A DNA stretch of 64,000 nucleotides from Clavelina lepadiformis (GCF_947623445.1 NC_135242.1:24676001-24740000); one strand, 5' to 3'; shown: positions 35,916 to 48,700, numbered from the stretch's first letter. Numbers and translations are program-made. Notes: generated by a model not told the origin, from the sequence alone.

Positions 35916-36339
35916 TACCAATATTCTTGATTAGTTCTTTAAATTTTTCATCAAATGAACCTTCACCAAAGCTTTAGTAGAGTTTGCCGCCATTGCTTAA
36001 GCCTGTAATGTTCAACACAGCTTTGTGGCAAAAGCGACTTAAATTTCTTCAAAAACAGCCATGAATGAGTTTGTTCAATAAAATTAATTTGGAAATAAAA
36101 TTCATACTCAGCCAATCATCAGGTTCGAAGTCACTTTGAGTCTTAATTAGAACAATTATCTTTTCCAAGAACAAGCGAACTTTCGCGACGACAATTTTCG
36201 CTCTTCTCATAATTTGATGACGGAAACATCAAAATCAAATAAGCATCACTGCTTGTGTCATCTTGGAATAAATGTCTTTTTTCGATTTTTCTTTGTCGAT
36301 CCAAACTGTGTAACCAGCATTATGAAGTCCGTCGTAGAT
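35916..36339 (-). pseudogene. TIR-like domain exon, frameshifted
   Basis: After a TTTTTGCCAG acceptor the minus strand reads IYDGLHNAGYTVWIDKEKS, then in a second frame AYLILMFPSSNYEKSENCRR, then in a third VLIKTQSDFEPDDWLS, and near 35920-35970 GSFDEKFKELIKNIG. In order this is a TIR-type domain of the invertebrate form with the (K/R)-E-N-C-R-R-E box and the FEPDGWL-like motif. At least two frameshifts (near 36240 and 36145) and several stops break it. TIR domains act in immune signalling or NAD cleavage; here it is dead sequence unless the assembly is wrong. It lies downstream of a kinase-like exon on the same strand. Confidence 0.65.
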
Positions 36340-36495
36340 CTGGCAAAAATAGTTAAGCGTGAGATATAGTAGAACTAAAAATACATCTGCTCACTAACTT
36401 ATAACATATCAAGTAACGTTATGTGACTGGCCTAGTAACAAAACTGATATGAACACAGTGGTACAACTAAAAGTTAAGACAACCAACCCTATGAG

Positions 36496-36727
36496 CAATG
36501 TTCCCTCTAATTATTCACGAGTCTGAGCAAACACGCTAAGTCCGTGAGCTGTCCCTTGGACTGCTGTGAGCAAAGCTGAAGTGCGCGTACAGTGGCCATT
36601 ATTATGGGTTTATTTTATTATCAATTCAGGTTGGATTTTTTTCTTACGCGCAGCACAGATTTTCTGTGCGCGGAGAACTGGGCAAAAGTGCGTATTTGCG
36701 CATGCGCGCAGCTTAGAGGCAACATTG
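36496..36727. mobile_element. hAT-type MITE with CAATGTT(C/G)CCTCTAA ends
   Basis: The left end is CAATGTTCCCTCTAATT and the right end is the inverted repeat AGAGGCAACATTG. Flanks both carry the 8-bp word CCTATGAG (36488-36495 and 36728-36735). 232 bp, GC-rich inside with GCGCATGCGCGC. It sits between the TIR-like and kinase-like exons. Confidence 0.88.
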
Positions 36728-36940
36728 CCTATGAGCCGCAGCTTTAGAGTCGGTCCAGTTGTAACTCAGCATGATGTGTTGCTTCAAACGAACATCAGTG
36801 CGTATACTCCACTGACAAGCCAGACAATGCTTAAATATTAACACTAAGTAAAATCAGCTGTTGGTAATTTTACCAAATACGAAGACAACCAGTGTAACAC
36901 ACACTAGACATGCTGGTTTCCATCTGCTTAGACTCATTAC

Positions 36941-37193
36941 CTTGGCAAACATCAGGATGACTTTCGGGGTTGAAATCCCTACTTTGAGTGACAATGCTTT
37001 TCAGAGTATTTCAGATCTTCAGATCTTCAGGATTGCTTTCCAACGATGCTTCTAAGTCTCGAAGATAACTCTCTTCAGGTTTTTGTCCTTTCTCTTTGAT
37101 CGATTGAAGGATTAAATTAAATTAAACTCCGTGAAATGCCGGATGTCTGGTGATGATTTCGTATACAATCATCCCAAGACTGAAAATGGATGC
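36941..37193 (-). pseudogene. Protein-kinase-like exon (subdomains IX-XI), broken
   Basis: The minus strand reads SIFSLGMIVYEIITRHPAFH, matching the D-x-(W/F)-S-x-G-x-x-x-x-E segment of kinase domains, and further on EESYLRDLEASLESNPEDLK and RDFNPESHPDV, the end-of-domain R/H-P motif. The exon ends with GCCAAG followed by GTAATG, a normal donor. Two in-frame stops are present; both lie in small tandem expansions (TTTAA three times, and AGATCTGA twice), so slippage probably made them. With the TIR-like exon downstream on the same strand it may come from one immune-type signalling gene, but the link is inference. Confidence 0.6.
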
Positions 37194-37593
37194 ATTTGTT
37201 ATATTATAAATGTTGCAATGACTGCACAACAACATAAATTTGCAGATTGAACCGTCATACAATGTGCATATACTTAACAGTTGCATTATTCATTATGACA
37301 GACTTTGTATGCATTAAGTTACATTATCTCCTCTGAGATTGGTGGCATTTTTTATAATTTCATGGTCGTTACTTTAAAATCCTTACTTATGTTTATTTCC
37401 GGGTGTTTGCCCGTGTGTTGCATGTCTTTTGCGCGCTTGCTTTGTGCTATGTTACTTGTCGTCAATCTACGTCATAGTTTACTTTCTTGTGATGTCATCG
37501 TTGATTGATGAACTTAGCATAAAACAAGCAGCCTATGTGCAGTGACCAAAACAGAATTTTGCACTACAGAGGGTCAGAAAAGACTCAATCAAT

Positions 37594-38262
37594 CAATTTA
37601 TTTTTCGTCATTGGCGCCAGTGTTTTTTTAAGGTGTTTTGGGGGACCGAAACGGTCCCCCAAATTTCTCCAGCGGTTTCCCAAAATTTCGACTTGCAACT
37701 TACTACTACTATTTTTTGGTATTTAAATGAAACACTTGCGGTCTTTTAAAACTACTTAGCGGTCACCCAAACCAAACCTTAAAAAAAAACCTGATTGGCG
37801 CGGTGGGGACAAACAAACAGTGCTAGTTTCTAATAACATGCGCTAATGCAAGGGAATAAGCGATATAGCGTAGAAGGCTTAAAAATCTGCAAAAAATAAT
37901 GATGTTGTCAACTTGCTGATGACAACTAGCACGACCACTAAGCACAGAAACGAAAAAGGTCCATATTTAAAGTCAGGTTATCCACACAGAAATACAGAAT
38001 ACAGAAGCTAAAGGTTCCACCTAACCTGGTTATCCAGATTACTGCAGACGAGCAGATGTTGTGTTCAAGCAACAGATTGCTCATCCTTTGTATCTCCAAT
38101 ACTGCAAATTAGTGGATGAGAAAATGAAACCCACCTGAAAAGAAACCTCATCCAGGGCAAAATCCCGGTTTCTTGTGACCATATATGGTAATAATGCTGG
38201 GCGTTGGTATCGAGATCTGGATTGTAGCCTATAGCACAATTACTAGCTCGTTGTAGCCGTCG
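37594..38262. repeat. Dispersed repeat R, copy 2, interrupted by a MITE
   Basis: Second copy of the repeat at 33225-33640. It is split after ATTGGCGC by the hAT MITE at 37618-37793 and resumes with ATTGGCGCGGTGGGGAC. Copy 1 shows the undisturbed sequence. Confidence 0.7.
37618..37793. mobile_element. hAT-type MITE (176 bp) inside repeat R
   Basis: Ends CAGTGTTTTTTTAAGG and CCTTAAAAAAAAACCTG are inverted repeats. The 8-bp duplication ATTGGCGC lies at 37610-37617 and 37794-37801; repeat R copy 1 at 33245 gives the empty site. A 3'-truncated relative in reverse orientation lies at 38679-38813. Confidence 0.88.
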
Positions 38263-38344
38263 GGCCGACAACGACGTGCTATCTTGGTTGGAAATTGTCA
38301 GGTTTTGGTACTAGGCCTACCCCGGAACAAACCTGGCACAAAAC

Positions 38345-38411
38345 CGTCGGTACATTTTTTGCCAAATAGTGGTACCCACGGCACTTTCAAAGTAGCGACT
38401 GTCCACCTCTG
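38345..38411 (-). mobile_element. Fragment of the GGTACC hAT MITE
   Basis: On the minus strand it begins CAGAGGTGGACAGTC and continues GTGCCGTGGGTACC, matching the left 70 bases of the elements at 8087 and 9771. The other end is missing. Confidence 0.65.
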
Positions 38412-38678
38412 CATATAATCAATCCTTTTTCCATGTTTTTCCATGTTAGTTATCATACTGGTGGTTGCATATTCGTCGTATAGTTTAAGCTGGGATGTAA
38501 ATTATTGAACTGAGTTAAAAAAACATTGGCTTGCTTTCCTACGTTACCAAAAATATGGTTATGTTGTTAAAGCCTACATACAAGAAATAGGTTTTGGGTT
38601 TGAAGTAAATTTTTTTCAAGTAGCTTAACTTATTTTCTACTTCTGCGACTGTATAGGGCAGATTGGGTTGCCCATAGC

Positions 38679-38813
38679 CAGGTTTTTTTTAACGTTTCGT
38701 TTGGGTGACCGCTAAGTAGTTTTAAGAGACCGCAAGTGTTTCATTTAAATACCAAAAAATAGCCTGTAGTTGCAAGTCCAAATTTTGGGAAACCGCTGGA
38801 GAAATTTTCAATC
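38679..38813 (-). mobile_element. Truncated relative of the 37618 MITE
   Basis: Starts CAGGTTTTTTTTAACG and shares the inner words GGTGACCGCTAAGTAG and GAAACCGCTGG in reverse orientation to the 37618 element. The right end is lost. Confidence 0.65.
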
Positions 38814-41096
38814 GTTAATTATTAGAAAACTATACGTCGTAAACTGATCGGATTTTGACAGGTTAGTAGAAAAATCATCTGGCTTCCTGTATACATCATA
38901 ATTGTAAAACTAAAGAAAGCTAATTTAGTGTAAATTAAGTATTTCTAAAAGTGACACATTTCTAGAAATTCTTCTTGTTACGCCGCGTCCCCGCTGTGCG
39001 GAAAACCAGCTGACCGCGAGAAGAGAACGAAAGAGAATAGTTAGTCGAGTTATTGGTGCGTAAATGAGTAATACGCTTCAATGCGGAGAGCAGAGCAAAG
39101 CAGAGGAAAATTATGAAAATATCGCAATATCTTAAAAATTACAAAATCTAACTTTATCAAACAAACATGGACAGATAGCTGAACATTTTTTAGGAAAAGT
39201 CACCAAATTTCAAGTTTCTACAGCAAACAATGCAACTGTACGCCACGTTTTGCTATGACAGTGTGCGGGAGAAGCCAAGCCTAGTTAGAATAGGGTTAAA
39301 AAAAACACTGCACATGGCTACGCTATCAATCAGATGAAAATCGCCCACGAAGCCATGAGACGGTCTGTGACCATAAGATGGTTGAATAAGCATCTTCCTT
39401 TTGACAATTAACCAGGTGTGCCTTGTTGGGCTTCTTATAATGGAGACTCTGCGGGGCAAGTTTTATATAACTTAGTTTTTGAAGACCTATTTCCAAACGG
39501 TTGCACACAACTGACACAACAACAATAATAATCGGTATTGGCTTACCTGACTATGTTAATTCAATAACAAGTTTCCTAGCAAGAAACCTAAAGAGGGAAT
39601 TCATTGCCCATATAGTTTGCCTACAAGTCTTCCTCCTATATTTTGAAGTTCTAATGGCAAGAAAGACAAAATAAAAATTAAACAGTATAAAAGACAACAA
39701 TCAAAGGCTAACAATGGTGAAAAATTGCTTTCATTGTCGATCACTGCAAAGTAGGGTAGCCTACATGACGGGGTATTGTCACCTGCAGTAAACAAACAAT
39801 GACCCTAAGACTGAGATAAAAAAAACTCGCACAGATAAACAAAAGGCTGTCGCAGTCACACTAACGGCAGACAATAGCTGCTTGAAACAAAAAAGATAGA
39901 TCTCGTACAGCTAGTAGTTTGTAAAAATCTTTTGCTGAAGAATAACTAGCGTTAATTACAGCGTTGAACACTATTAGCGCTAACACAGCTGCCCGGGTAA
40001 AACTTTCCGAAGTTATTTGAGGTTCTTGCTATTTACGAACAAAGCAAATCCCCAATGTAAACAAGTTACGAAATGATAATGTGGCTAAAGACAAAAATAA
40101 AAACAAAAGCTATCTTTAAATTTATGAAAGATAAAGTTTTATGTGAAAAAAATGACGAAATATAAAACACACTGGTTACGGTGCGTTCACATGGAATGCG
40201 TTAAACTTGATTAAGTGTAACCCATTGAAACCACGACAAGGAAAAGGAAGTTCTAAGATGGATTCGAAAACAGGAGGTAAATAGAGATTGCTTGCATTGA
40301 AAATATTTTTGCGCTGTATTTCTAAACTGTTCTTGATAGTAGAAATTTTAAGACTAAGGATTGAAAACGTAACGTCTTAACATTTTCAGAACTTTGCGGT
40401 TGTTTTTATACCGAGTTTTGGGTAAAGTCTTAGAATAGTTTAAAAAATTTAGTTCTATTTTAACACAAAACGTGATAAGTTTTCACATATTAACCATAAG
40501 AGAAAGGCTCATAACAGGAGGTTCGTCATGTTAGGCTTGTAATGGAAAGTGGTATAATGGTACCTTAGCCTGTAAGGTTTGCCCACTTTCTTACAAAGTC
40601 TGTTTCCTTGTGTATATCTTAACAGTGAACTTTGATAGACTTCAGCAGTAATGACACATGAATGACTACTGTATAATCTGATTATATTTGAAGCTTCTTT
40701 GAACGAATACATCAAGATAGAACATTGTGACAGCAACAGCATAAAGACATGTTGCGGCGTTGAACGTAAAAACCAAAAGGGCTAATAACTCAAAATGCAC
40801 GCACAGGGGAAGCAATCCATTACGTCACAAAGTGTTATGCTTCGTTGATTCGATAGACGAGAATTCTATGTCGTACACAATTTTATGTCACATTAATTGA
40901 TATATTTATCACAGGCTATTTACAAAGGAAAACCAATAAATGTTCGGCGATGACAACTTTGTTGAAAAAATGTGGTCACATCAATTTATAACGTGTTCAA
41001 TAAAAAGCACAAGGTTGGAAGCTTTAAAATCTAAAGTTACCCTCACATTACCTTGGGCAAATAATGTTTGATATATGAATGGTAGGAATGGGTTCA
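38814..41096. other. Region without recognisable genes
   Basis: Nothing supported. Frames at 39253-39517, 39601-39795 and 40509-40742 on the minus strand show no domain, splice context or copy elsewhere in the window. Confidence 0.4.
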
Positions 41097-42590
41097 CAGT
41101 TCGCAAGTATTTTCTAAGCTATCTGCCAGAAATTTTATCGCTTTAGGAAATACTCGAAGTAGCATAAATAATTAGTTTATTTAACTTTTGAGTTTTTGCA
41201 TGTTCAGTTCGTATATGTAGACCTCAAAGTGTTTTATCTTTTTTTATAGATCAGCATTTTTGATATTGACAACACTGGTAATATTTACCTAGTGTAGCTT
41301 TTTCTGCTGTGCCTTCTGCGTACTCCTCTGCTCAATCCTGACCCGGTTTCTTGGATACCAAAACCGTACAAAGGCATAGGCCTAGGCTACGGCTTGGTTG
41401 GGCCGGGCACAGCGTTGGGGTAACGGCAGTAGCTTAATTTTGAGGACTTCGGTAGCCTATAATGGAAACGTAATAATTTAAAGTCGAGCCACGCCCATGT
41501 TTCCGTTTGAAAATTTAATATCATACGGTACCGGTCTACCGCGGTATTATTCATTTTTCACCTTTGACTGACCAGATGGTATTGGCAATCTGTCAATGCC
41601 AGACGTATATATTATTTTTGCATTTGTATATCAATACATTTTTTGCTGAGCTCTCAGTGGAGCAGTTTGGCTAAAATTGAGCTACAGTGACAGACTGAGT
41701 GCAAAATGATGTGCTAGGCTAGGTACGTTTTTCAGTTAACACTTGCCTAGGCTGAACAGAAAGCCTGTGGGTCTCCTTTTATTTGTCATAAATATGTGAT
41801 GTCTCTGAAAATAGAGGAAACACTGGGGGCCCTATCGACAGTCTTGAAAAATCTCGCAGGTACAGTTGTCATGCTTTCCACCATTGGCATAGAGAGTTAT
41901 GGTGTCAGACGATTTCGCAAACTAAGCTAAATATGGAGCGACATGCATCAGAACCGTGATTGTTGAAGAATTAACTTATTGCGTCATAATTGTTTCTCAT
42001 TCAGACCTTATAAGTCATCTGAATGTTCAGTCCTTAGCTTACAGTTTGGTTCTTTAAAATAATGAAAAGTTGGCAGAAGTCATATTTACAAACACACTTT
42101 TCCAGCATGGCAGTTGGTCACCGGTGACATCAGTGCAAAGTTATTGTTGCACTGGGCTATTTCTCGCTTGCACTAGAATTTCTTGACATTAAAAATCTTC
42201 CAATCAAAAACAACATGACAGAATGTGTGCTTATGAGTGAATGTGCTTAATGGCCTTATTTGTTGTTTGAAATCCCTTATTTGCTGGTTTAGTTGAAATT
42301 AGTATCTTACAGCTTAGTCATAATTAAAAAAAGAGTAATTTCCTATATTCTGTTGCCTTACTTTAGATATGCAACCAAATTTTAAATCAATTTTTAAATT
42401 GACTTTTGTCATATAGGCCTATTTACCTCTGTGTTACATGAAATTTATATAAAAAAAATTTTTAACATACAGCTTTAAATTTTGAAATTGTTTCTTAGGA
42501 TTATCAAACAATCTTCAACCGCAGCGTAACAGGACGTTATCTGTCCCTGTTCGAAATTTCTCTACTAGACTGCTTTTGAGATTGTCCAAA

Positions 42591-45427
42591 ATGTCAATCT
42601 TTAAAAAGGCTCAAAAGAGTCCTGCTGACATTGTCAAAAGTCTCAAATCAGTTCTTCATGTTTTGTTTGAACAACAAACAAGTGGAAGAAAAATGGACAA
42701 GGTAACGACAACATTTTGGTTCGTTTGCAAGCGCTGTCATTACGATTCTGTTTTATGTTAAGGTTCATTGTGCTTGAAAACACTTCAGATACGTGGTTTT
42801 ACGCATTATCATTTTCAATGGTTTTCTTTCTTTATCACTCTACAAGTGTTTCAGTACTTTCTTGCCTAATGCCATGCACTAGATCATGTGTAAATTTTGC
42901 TAATTTGTAATTAATTGGAAGAAAAAATTACTCAGGAAAATTTTTTTATTTTTGACCAATCTCAGTTAAATGCAGAACAGCGTCCTTTGATACGTCCTGT
43001 TACTTATTTAGTGTTCATTGTCACTTTGTCCCACGACTTACAATCATTCTATTTCAGTTGTGAAACTTCTTTAAATCTAGACGAAAATAGCCGTTAGGGA
43101 TTGATAATTTTTGCTTTCAGGCTTTCGAAGACCTGATGAAGAACCTGGCTTCGATGAAGTCGATCATGTGCGGCACCGACCAACACGAGCCGCAGTCCGA
43201 GCTCGTGGCTCAACTCTCCCAAGAACTATACAAGAGCGAAATCATCGACATAATTTTGAAAAACTTGTCTCGGATTGATTTTGAGGTTGTGAACTATGTG
43301 TGCATGCTGTATATGTACTTGTAAATATTCCAAGTTCATCAAAGTTTTGAAACCTGTGCAGTTAAATCGTCGTTCCAGCTATTTTAATGATCTTAACATT
43401 ATCAGGATAAAAAACATTTCACACAAATATTCAACACGTTAGCGAGACGACAGATTGGCAGCGGGCAACCCACCGTCGAATTCTTGTGCAAGAAGAAGAA
43501 CATATTGGACATCTTAGTTGAAGGTTAGGCTGTTCATTGTTTTGAAAAAGCTTGCTAATGAAGAATTCATGTCGGTATCGTTCATTTAAAGTCGAAGAAA
43601 AGGATTTTATTTTCTCACTAAATCTCACTTAACGGCCATTGTTTTTGTGATTTTTCGGCATAAAACCAAACAGAATCATTCATATTTCTCATTTTTCATC
43701 ATTTCCTCCGCAGGTACAATGACCCTGACATTGCCCTAAACTGCAGCATTATGCTGAGGGAGTGCATCCGATACGAATTCCTCGCAAAAATTGTTTTCGA
43801 GTCTGAGAATTTTTTTAAGTTCTTCGAATACGTTGAGATGTCCACTTTCGATATTGCATCGGATGCCTTTGCCACCTTTAAGGTTAGTTTGCTTTTGCTG
43901 GAGTCGTTTTCTCAAAGTTAAATTTGTCGATGTTGTTGTAACATTGAATTAATTTTTGCACAGGACCTGCTGACCCGGCACAAAGTTTCCTGCTTTGAAT
44001 TTTTGATTAAAAACTACGACAGAGTGTTCCCAGCTTATACTCGCTTGCTTGAGTCGGAAAATTACGTGACACGTCGTCAATCACTTAAGGTTCGTTGCTT
44101 CAAAGTATCTGCCGTTTTATTTTAAAAATTGATGTCTATGTGTTAGCCTAAAAGACTTCAGAAATTCTAGCTCTAACATATATTTCTATCAATGCTATAC
44201 AGTGTTGACCTGTACAAGTGTATGTATACGTACAGGTTGTGCATTCTGGAATTTTGTTGGTCTTTTGTTCACGTATACCAGGGGTTCCCAACCTTTTTAT
44301 GTTCTCGTACCACTTAGCCACCACAGATTGTCAACAGGTACCACTATTATCAAAACAACTAATTTGATCCAATATTCGCACAGCAGCATTGTATCAATAA
44401 CAATGACAGCAGGGAGCAAGATCGACAAAAGTAGCTTACTGAGTGCAGAGAATTTAGTACGCAAAGAAATAAAAGTGTTGTTCGCATATTTTATCAACTT
44501 AAAATTAAATTGTTAACTACTATACTGTATATCGCATGCAACGGAGAGCTGCTCGCGTACCACCGGTTGGGAACCCCTAACCTATACGTTGTGTAAATGA
44601 GCTTTTTGCTTGAAAAGTTCTTTCCTTTTAATATTACCTCATACAGGTAAACTGAAAATAGTGTGACAAGAAAAATAGTGGTATTAATCAATTGAAATTT
44701 AGTCAAGTTTCTACTGTGTGTATTAGTTACAAGCTATGCTCTGCATGGGGTGTGACAATTTCTAAGCTATGGTCGTGTAAATTTGTTATTTAGCTTGGAA
44801 AAGTGCTTTCAAGTCAGTAAGTTTGAACACACACAGCAATCATGTTGAAATATTTGTGAATGAATGTGCTTGACTTGTACGAGAAGATTTTCGGTTGATT
44901 GTAGTATTTATTTTATCCCGATTTCATTCAAGCTATCTCGGATTATTGTTACAGTAGAGCACACAGCTTTTTGAGTAAAATGACCTCATAGATCATGTTA
45001 TACATTGCATTGTTGCATGCTTAACGCTTTACACATACAAAGCCATATGAGCCAACACATCATATGATTTCTTGCAAAATTATATTTTATGTCCGTAGCT
45101 TGCTTTGCGTTGCAAGAGCAATTAATTTCCATGTGATAATGCAATGCCTAGTTATTATGACATCATAAAGACAGAGTATGAAAGTTGAAAGACATTTCTA
45201 TTTGTTTTTCTGTAACAATGGTGCATTGTTGTGTCATAAAAAATATAACTGAACATGTTTATTTCATTATAATTTATCCCCAGTTACTGGGTGAGCTACT
45301 CCTAGATCGTCACAATTACACAATTATGACGCGTTACATCAGCAAGCCGGAGAACCTGAAGATCATGATGAACAATCTTCGTGATCAGAGCCGCAACATC
45401 CAGTTTGAAGCTTTCCACGTTTTCAAG
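42591..45427 (+). pseudogene. CAB39: CAB39/MO25 head, copy 2, with a lost splice donor and no final exon
   Basis: Exons 42591-42701, 43121-43285, 43406-43524, 43714-43882, 43964-44089 and 45284-45427, co-linear with copy 1 but with a single exon 4-5 pair. After exon 3 the donor is TT (43525-43526) where copy 1 has GT; the nearby GT one base earlier would shift the frame and hit a stop soon in exon 4. Some residues that are steady in the family have changed: NCSIMLREC for [19 protein letters not shown] for [10 protein letters not shown]. As in copy 1 the last exon of the family is missing and XPO7 follows. Together this suggests a decaying copy. If the donor change is an assembly error, it would match copy 1 in being truncated at the same place. 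Confidence 0.8.
44279..44579. mobile_element. hAT-type MITE (301 bp) in CAB39 copy 2 intron
   Basis: Ends CAGGGGTTCCCAACC and GGTTGGGAACCCCTA are inverted repeats. Flanking words are ACGTATAC (44271-44278) and ACCTATAC (44580-44587), an 8-bp duplication with one mismatch. Unit 1 has no element at the matching intron site. Confidence 0.85.
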
Positions 45428-45751
45428 GTAAGGCTGATCCCATGCTTACCTGAAGCATGCCACCATGCTTAATGCAGTGGTCATGTCATTGGGTTCACCG
45501 CCTAAGGTCAATGATCATTGGTTATGCCGATATGAGTGACCACTTCTTTTAAAATGTCAAGTTAAGTTGCTGCCTTTAAAACTTGCTCCAAATTTAATTC
45601 AAAACGTGTTTAGATACGGGAAAAAGAATGGTTTAAAATGGTAACTTATCTAACTTGCACTCGTGTGGTAGATTTTGTGTTTTTTTTTCTAATTTTATAA
45701 CTTCCTTTTAATATTTGCATCTAGTTTCATTCAAACATTTTCATTTTCAAG

Positions 45752-48700
45752 GCGAAGATAAAGAGAAACTCACTCGATTCATGGTTCCCATGACGACGAC
45801 CTTTCACTCATTGCAGCAGTTGTTACAAAACGCGTCAAGTAATGCGTGAGTCATCATAATGTCTACAACCCTTTCCGGAATAGCACTTTCTGTAAAGAAC
45901 CTTACCACATTTGTACTATCCAACTGAAAACAATCCCAAATGTATATAATACGTATTAAATAAAATGTGACACAAAATGGCGGAATTAGAAATTTTTTTG
46001 ACAATAGCCCCTGGTACTTGTGCTTTTTAGCTGCACAAAATTATACAGAATTCTCTTTTACAGTAAGTTGTTGCATCATTGCTGTCCACTTGGTGGTGTG
46101 GTGGACAACGAGGTGGTACCGTTATATTTAAAATTGCCGTTGTAATGTTCTCAGGCATTAATATGCCTGCTCTTGTCTAATGATCCTGGTATATATGTAA
46201 TATATACTCCTCCAAATTGGTGCAAGACCATGTAAAATAATTTGTCAGATTGAAGATTCTACAGATAAGCGACGACTTAAGCTGTGACTGCGATAAATCA
46301 TTGCTGAAGTGTTGTGAAGAGTTTCTCCTTTGCTAGGATAAAAATTCTAACATCATAATAACACAATTTTGTGCAGATTATTCTAAACAACCAAGATTTG
46401 TTAATTCCAGGACAATGTCGTCTCACGCTGTCCGCACACTTCTCGGGGTAACAAGAGACTGTCGGGGGCTCGCTTACGCTTTCAACACGAAAAGCTCGTA
46501 CATGATGCTATTTGATATCATGTGAGTGACAGCGGTATGAGATGTCTATGTGATCAGTTAATTGAATGGAATTATATTTACTGGTTTATTTGGTTTAATT
46601 TTTTATTTCTAGATATCCGACTTTCACCGATATTCTTCAAAAATCGATTGAACTGTGGTCACATGACCCGGATGTGACAACCCCAGTTTTGAAGGTCGGT
46701 AGTAAATTCGCTGCTTTGCGCCCTCAAGTGATCTTTGTTTCGTGCAAATATTAAAAATGTTTTTGTTATTGTCAAGTGCAATGCACAGCTTTCCAGTTGT
46801 GTATCCCATTGTCCGTTTTTAATTGTTTTTGTTATTCCCAACTGCATGTCCAATCTCCATCAATAAATTAATGCCAATGTGCTTGACATCTTCATCTTTA
46901 AACAGCTTTTTGCTGAGCTGGTTTTGAAGCGAGGACAACGCTTGGACTTTGACGTCGCCTCCCCGAATGGGATATTGTTATTCAAGGAAGCCAGCAAGCT
47001 TGTCTGTGGATATGGTAGGTCGAGTGTGATCAGCATTTGGGAAGTTTAAAATGATTTGATTTCAGGTGTAAGTTTGGTATCGTGACAATTCTAAGAATTA
47101 CGGTCAGGTTTCAAATTGTTAAAAATTCAGAAGGGTGGGAGTTGGAATTGATGCGTTTCTATCGCCGAGTAACGTTGCAAATTTGTGTGCCAAGCATGTG
47201 GACTTGAAGATAAATTTGTTTGCTAATTTCAAAGAATTTTTCACAGGTAAGTTACAGAATTCAGTGTTAATGCGACCAACTTACACCCGGCAGGTAATCG
47301 TATTCTCGCAATGGGGGAGCCACCAAAAGATCAAGTATTTTCACACCGTTTGAAAGGGATGTCGCTTTGTTTCCGCTTGCTCAAGAACGCGCTTTGTGCC
47401 GGTTTGGTCAACTTTGGTGTGTTTCAACTCTACAACGACCCTACATTGGAAGATGCTCTCAATGTATTTGTGAAGCTCGCGATGTCAACCGACAGCTCAC
47501 ATTTTCTAGTAAGCGTACAACAACTGTTTTCTTTAAGGATTTATGACCTGGATGTGTCTGTATTTATGGGTTGGGGTTAAGTTTGAGTTAAACTTTTTGC
47601 CATCCCCTGAGCTGTAATGTTCATAATCAAACAAACAGGTATAAACACCTGAAAGTTTACAATGCATTGAAATATTTTTACCTTTTTATACCAGGACTAC
47701 CCTAAGTTAAGTTCGTCGTACTACTCCCTGCTTGAAGTTGCAATGCAGGATCACATGAACTTCGTTAGTGGGCTACCTCCATCTGTCGTATATCACTTAT
47801 TGAAGACTCTCACTGATGGACTTACTGGCCTGGGTAGGTGGCCTGGTTACTTATGTGTTGATGTGTTTGTTTATTTATATGCCAGGGTTTGAAAGAGATC
47901 ATGGAAACATTGTTTGAAAGATTTTGCTGTTTGTCTTAATCTTGCCGTATTTTTAACGTGTAGCTATTTCTTTTGGGTTCAGCTGGTCATTTAGCTTCGT
48001 GATCAACTTCAACTTCCATTATTTGTTTTTCCTTGGTTTTGAATTATGACTGGTTCGATTTTCTTGATTAAAACTTTTTTAGTTATTATGGCTAACGGGA
48101 CGTGACATATTTTTGGGCAATCTGACTGAGATATCCAAAATAATTAAGTAAATGCACGAGCCATACACTGGGTGAAGAACATAATTATGTGAAATCTTGT
48201 TGTGGTCGGTCAATTTAACTCCGAACAATTTAATCATCGGTCAGTTAAACCTTCAATAAATCAACCCAAGGACTATTCAACTCACAGATGCTTGTTGGGG
48301 TCGTCCTGGGTTTAATCGATCGACAACCAAACTTTTTATATTAAGTGTTACGCGAACGAAGTTTACAACATTTGAGTTTACAACTTTCTAAAAATGCCGG
48401 AAACTGTTTTTTTTTAAATCATGCATTTTTCCATGTCACTACTGTAGCCGACCATTTGAAAACTTGCAAAGTGCATTCTTTGTTAAGTAACACTTCCTTT
48501 ACAATGACGTAACAATCACTCCATTCACTACATCACTATAAGATAGCACTGACCCACACGGCAGATAGACCCATACTTCAGCAGTTGACGTAGGTCGGGC
48601 TTATAAAATATGACGCTTGCTTTCAGACACTGTGATATGCACTTGCTGTTGCAATACCTTGGATCACTTGGTCACTTATCTCTTTCGCATCGGCAGCCGT

